From: Stichopus chloronotus
Taxonomy: Eukaryota > Echinodermata > Holothuroidea > Aspidochirotida > Stichopodidae
NCBI GenBank assembly: GCA_021234535.1
Contig: CM037846.1
Location: forward strand, 18,803,814-18,867,813
DNA length: 64,000 nucleotides
Direction of reading: 5' to 3'
The position numbers and the translations under genes are program-made. The notes under the pieces were generated by a model. That model was not told the origin of the DNA. It did no database searches and worked only from the letters and a program-made list of their open reading frames with translations. Below, one piece after another: positions 51,701-57,700 of the stretch; positions within the stretch are counted from its first letter, which is position 1, and each line of letters opens with the position of its first letter.

Positions 51701-54700
51701 AATCATTCGAGTAACTGTTTTAAGTTTTCGCTGATAGTCTATTAAATGTAGGGAGGCAACTGATGGGTTTAACTTTGAAATCTTGAGTTAACAACCAAAT
51801 AAAGGAGAGAATGGCAAAATACCATTGCTCAGCAGCAGCTCATGTTTTTGGAAGGTGATGCCTATTTTGATGTAACAATGTGCCCTCACAGACTTAGTTG
51901 GAAATAACATTATCTTCACATTTTCTCTTTTGCTGCACATGGAATTTACAGCAGTTTCCATAGCATTTACATCACACTGCAAGGACAAATTCACTCCAGG
52001 GAAGCATTTTCTCATAAATGTGGGAATTATATCCAGTATTTTGTGCCGCCCATTGAACCACGATGGCTACAGGAGTTGACTATCACTACTTAGTGGCATG
52101 ATAATTGTAAGAAACTGAAGAATACAAACAAGAGTCAAATAAAAAAAAATATGAGAATCCTATTTTTATCTGCCTTCCCTAAAAATTGCTTTGCTGATCT
52201 TACATTTTGTTAGTCTCTCAAGTCATGCACATACCAACAACATATTATGACTTATAAGAACATGCAAAAAAAATGGTGTTAAACTAGATTTCAGCAAATC
52301 CTCCATGGTGACAAAATAAACGTAACAGGCTCCAACTAACACAAAAATATTGCAATTAACTAGTATCAATGTGCACATGTTGACCAAAATATCAAACTAC
52401 ACATGTGCGTATTATGCCTAAGTTACAGCATTTCAAAAAGGACAACCTGTATAATCTGCATGACTTATAATCATACTTCGATTATAACAAGTTTTTCTGA
52501 GGAGTTCACTTAACGTAAGTTAAAAGTTGGCATACACACTACTCTTTTAAGTCATGCCACAATACCAGCTGACTTTTCTTCCATTTTAATTAACATTTCC
52601 AGAATTAAGTTTGATGATTCATGATTTTCTTTTGATGTTCTACCATCATTACTTTGATTTCTCTACATTGTAGATATTTTCTTGAATTTTTCGATTTTTC
52701 TCCAATGCAATAATCAAACTCTGAAACTGAATACTACTGGTTTCAGGATTATAACTGGTGCACAGTGAAAGTTGAATGCCTATGCAACTAGATTTTGTGC
52801 ACCTACACATCTTCATTTTGATTTAAGCCAGTCCAGCAAAAATTTGAAGTTGATGTGAAGCTCAACAAAACATGTACCCTGACTAGGCAACTATATTCAA
52901 TCTTGCTGTTGTAGGGAGCCTACAAATAGGAAGGCAAACAGTCTGTGACATAACTTCCAGTCAATTGGTAGAACAAATTTAAACAAATTACTACACACAT
53001 GTATAGTTGAATCACTTACCATTGTATGCCTGAACCACAATAAACAGCCCTTGCTTGAAGATTTTGACCTCTTTCTCTCCTGCTTCTGATGGGAACACTG
53101 TAATCTCAACGCCATTGGCAACACACTTACCAGGTCTCAGCTCAATGTCTACGTCTAAAATTCTAAAATAATGTTAGAAGGAAAATCACACAACACTTAA
53201 ATTTATAGTTTAAAGGGAAATAGGGTGTTTGTTTTAGAGAAAACATCCATATTTTTGAAACCAATGTTTGTGGACGTAGAATGATAGATTATTCAAAATA
53301 AGGAAGGACAGTAGCCTTCTTTTCAAGCAATAAGCTCCTCGCAGAAAGAAATTCAGTTACTTCTTACCCAACGCTAGTTTGTTCACCCAAACTTTTCAAA
53401 ATTCAAATGATGCATCTTCCGTCACTCATCACATGCATAATGTTTTGAGGAGATGAAGCTTTGGTATATGTTTATTGATGACACTGAATGGTTTAACAAT
53501 GATTACCGCTATTTTATTTTGTATGTCATGTTGGGGTATTCTAAACGCCCTATTTCCCTTTAACTCCTAGATTTTGATTAGTAACTATGGCAACAAAAGA
53601 ATTGGAAAAGACAAATATGCTTCAATTAGATACAGTTTTATTAGTCTAGTAATCACTATTACTTGTAACACTAGTGTCCATCATCAGCCAATTAATAATG
53701 ACTCACTGGAAAGGAAAAAAAGGTCATAAAAACATACAATACTTGATAAATGTGGCATGGGTAATTATAACAAGACTTCACTATAACAATGTTTTCATTC
53801 CTGTTGCTGTACCTTATGTTTGTGCTGTAAAGTGACCAACTTCATACACTTTACTGACCAAAATCAATGACCCAGATATCTGTTGATGATATTAAGTTGT
53901 GTACATAGCTGTAGAAATCTTCTGCTCCTTTGGTTTACCTTGTGATATCGTCATGAGTCTCATAATTTCTCCTTCTAGCAAAAATACTGACAGGCAATTT
54001 GTGGTAGATGCACTCTGGAAAAGTCCTTTACTAATATCAATAGGGTGTTTATGCCTTCATAGCCAAACACATATAACTTCTCATTTCTGAACCACTTTCT
54101 GTCTTTGAATCTCGTCAATTGTGGGATTTGGTGATCGCCACTTTTATTGTGATCAGCCTTGTTTGTTTCTTTGTTCATTCATTCTGTTCGTTCATTTGTG
54201 CTTTTCACTATTTATCTTGCTCACCGGCAATTCAAAATTCTACCACTTCCCATCACTGATTCTACTATGTGAAATTATTATTGAAATATCATCTGAATAT
54301 GACTATGAATATAAGTTTTAAGTGTTTCCGCAGCATACAGTCCTTCATCACATGTAAATTTAATCAGTGCAGGCATATCACAATAAACTGCTCCACTCAG
54401 AACATACAGAGTGAGGCTATTATTTTGGGGCATTTAGTAACGGTCATGAAATAATCAAACAGTCAAAGTTTCATATCAACACCCTTTTACATTTCCACTT
54501 TAAAGGCATGGAAGGTTAGTGAAGTCATCCACTGCCCTGTAAAAGGTTCTCAGGGGGAGAGTTCACACTATATTTCCAAATTTCTAGAGGAGGATGAATA
54601 TCCTTTCATTATCCTTTTTTCAAAGCATTTGAAGTTTAATTCCTACTTTTTAACAAGTGTGTGGCAAGAACCCCAATGACATATTTAGTTACTGCAACTG

Positions 54701-57700
54701 AGGGTGAACTTTTGATTCATGGAGGTACAGGCCTATGTTATTATTGATGTCCACTTCATTCATAGTTCCACTTCTTTTGCTTTTCTGCCTGTGGCTTAAC
54801 CTCTTTGTTCTTCTATTTTCTGCACTAATCTTAATTCCAGGCTTAGGGTAATTGTGTAGGAAATTGTAATCCACTACAATCAATACAGTTTTTAAAGTAA
54901 TCATTAATGATTACTTATGTAACAATCTGAAAAGTGTTTGCAATTTATTACCAATGCAAAGTAATTTATTTATGATCACACCAAAGTTATACTTTGAAAA
55001 GAAGTGTCAAAGAAATAGATATTATTAACAATTTCTTTCAGAGCTTGCTATTTCTGCTGCCTATATATGAAGTAAAGTTTCATGTTTTCTTGGATGCTCC
55101 AGCAGAGTGAGAAATGCAAAGGATTCAGTAATGTCCACTTTGATAGACTTGGTTTTGTCTTTTGTTCACACACAGATTTGTCTTTTAACACCTACCCATT
55201 CTGTTAATTCAGCCCCCTCAAGCTGAACACGCCTTTAAAGTTGTTACTGTACACATTCTACTGAGGGACTTTATATTGAATACCACAAACAATAACAGAC
55301 CTGAACAAATGCAACATCAAAATTAAAATAAGTTTAATCAATAGCTTCAGTGACAAAAACTTCTATCGGTATTGAGCCTGGGGATTCACTTTAGTAGTAG
55401 TTGTTGGCACAAGTAATGCACTACTGCTATTTGTATGGAATAGGTGTGTATGTATTATGTTGTTAGTCATATTAGACTTGTGAGTAATAAGTCTTTACGG
55501 GATTCTCCACACATTTTCAAGTGAGAACCTTCTGGCAGACATGGAGCACAGATCACCAAGTAACTGTTGGGTGAGGGATTCAAATGATAGAAACAATGAG
55601 ATGCAAAATGGTGATAATTTGCTCTGTATAAATGGCACTTACTGTAGCCTACAGTCAACATTTTTCTGTCGAGTTAAGCTTTTGTGGGAGGACGGTACTT
55701 TTTGAGGTGACATTGGCTATTTCATAAGAGTGTTAATTTTTTCCTGTCTACAGGCCGCTCCCACAAATTCCCCCCTTGGACTATGGTTAAGACTGCTTTA
55801 ATGTACAGTCTGTGTGCTAAATCTTTAAGGTGTAACTTACCAATCCGAATAGTTGTCTGTATGTCTTCTGAGTTCTCTTTGTCTAATTTTATCATTGTCT
55901 AGATATGTATATACTTACAGATATATGCCAAAGAGGATGTAAGAAAACAAAGTGTAATCATGATTCCAATCAATTGCAATCCCAATCCATTTACAGTTTG
56001 AGTTGTAATGGTAATTACAATCGTAATCTGTTGTAATCTGAAAAAATCTGAAGTAATCGTAATCCTAATCAATAACATTCATGTGCAATTGCCCCAAACC
56101 TGTTTCCTTTAATTTGCTCCACTAAAATGTGGGATGTTATTCTGAACTGTGAATTCCTTCTCTTGATTGTAATAAGAGGTTAAGGTTGTGATTCCTTCAT
56201 TTTGAGAATTCAATTTTTGAATTCTTGTAGTTCTGTATGATAACTCCCAAGTTTGACAATCTGACACAGAAGGAACTGTACCATAGCATGACAATGGAAC
56301 CAGGCCCAATTTTAGTGTACTCAGATACTTGACTATAAAGCATTACATTACATACAAGCACTTACCTGAGGTTGAGATGTCATGTGAAACTTTCCATACA
56401 TTTTGGGAGGGGGAGGGGATACCTAGTGTGGCTGATTCGACAAAAGGGAATTGGACTATAAGGGTTAAGACCACTAGTCTAGTAGGATCATAGGATCACA
56501 ATTCATTCCATCAATTGAAATTCTATTGTCTACATTGTCATTCATCTACCTTTCCTTGAGCAACCTCAGCATTGGTTCCTGTTAAACACAGTCTTAGCCC
56601 TACTGCAATACTGTTTGTCTACTATGAGCAACCATGACTAGTTTTCAATAATGCCATTTGAGAGCAGCTTGACATGGTCAATGTGTTGCACATACACTGA
56701 AAACATTACTTTGCAGATGCACTAATCTGAAAGTTAATTTTGATTACAGAAGACAGTTACACACTGACAATATCTGGACAAATTGGGACTGACAAAATAA
56801 AAAATATCCCACAAATTCCAGAGCAAGCAGTACACTTTTACAAGAGGAGATTTTTTGTCTATCACTACATCAAAAATAATTTTTCTTGAGTTGGTCAAGG
56901 TTATAAAACAGTTCAAACATACAAAGACCCCTATACCTCATTGAAAGCCATGGTCTCATTGAACACTGCAACATCAACCTTAGAAGTTTGAACTGATTGA
57001 CCCAAAGAAATGCTCCCTCCATTGTATGTCAGCTACTGTGACCCCTTGTAAAGACATGCTCCTTCTGTTTTATGCCAGCTACTGCGAGCCCTCACAAAGA
57101 CATGCTCCCTCCATTTCATGTCAGTTACTGTGCACCGATTGAGGCCAGAAGGTAAACCTATCAACATACTCTAGCAAAACCTTTTGCAGATCTAAGAGGG
57201 GAGGGTGACATGGATTCACACGGCATCAAACTTTCAACTCATATGGCAAAGAGGTTATATAAAAATATATGATTACACTTCACTGTACATTAATGTCTTT
57301 CTTGCTGCCAACTGGATCAAATTACACAGCTCATATGCATCTGTATGCATTAATTGCCCATCATGGGGTAACTTCACCTGACGTAGAATTCCTGTTAATG
57401 AAGGACCACTTCTGATGCTGTAAAATTCCTCTTAGCTATGCATATTAAATCTCATGATCAAGTAAAAATGCTTCTCAGAGGAACATTAGCAGTAGAGATT
57501 ACAATGACAATTGCTACATCTCTTATGACTTAGTATGAAGAACTACTTTTCACTAACTCGATTTACAACTTTCTTCCATACTTTACTCTTGACCATACAA
57601 TAATCACTGCAGATATTCAATTTTTTTCTTGAACTTGAGTATCATTGCATGGGTTTCAATGAGTACATTGTTAAACCATACTATAACACACAAACTGCCT

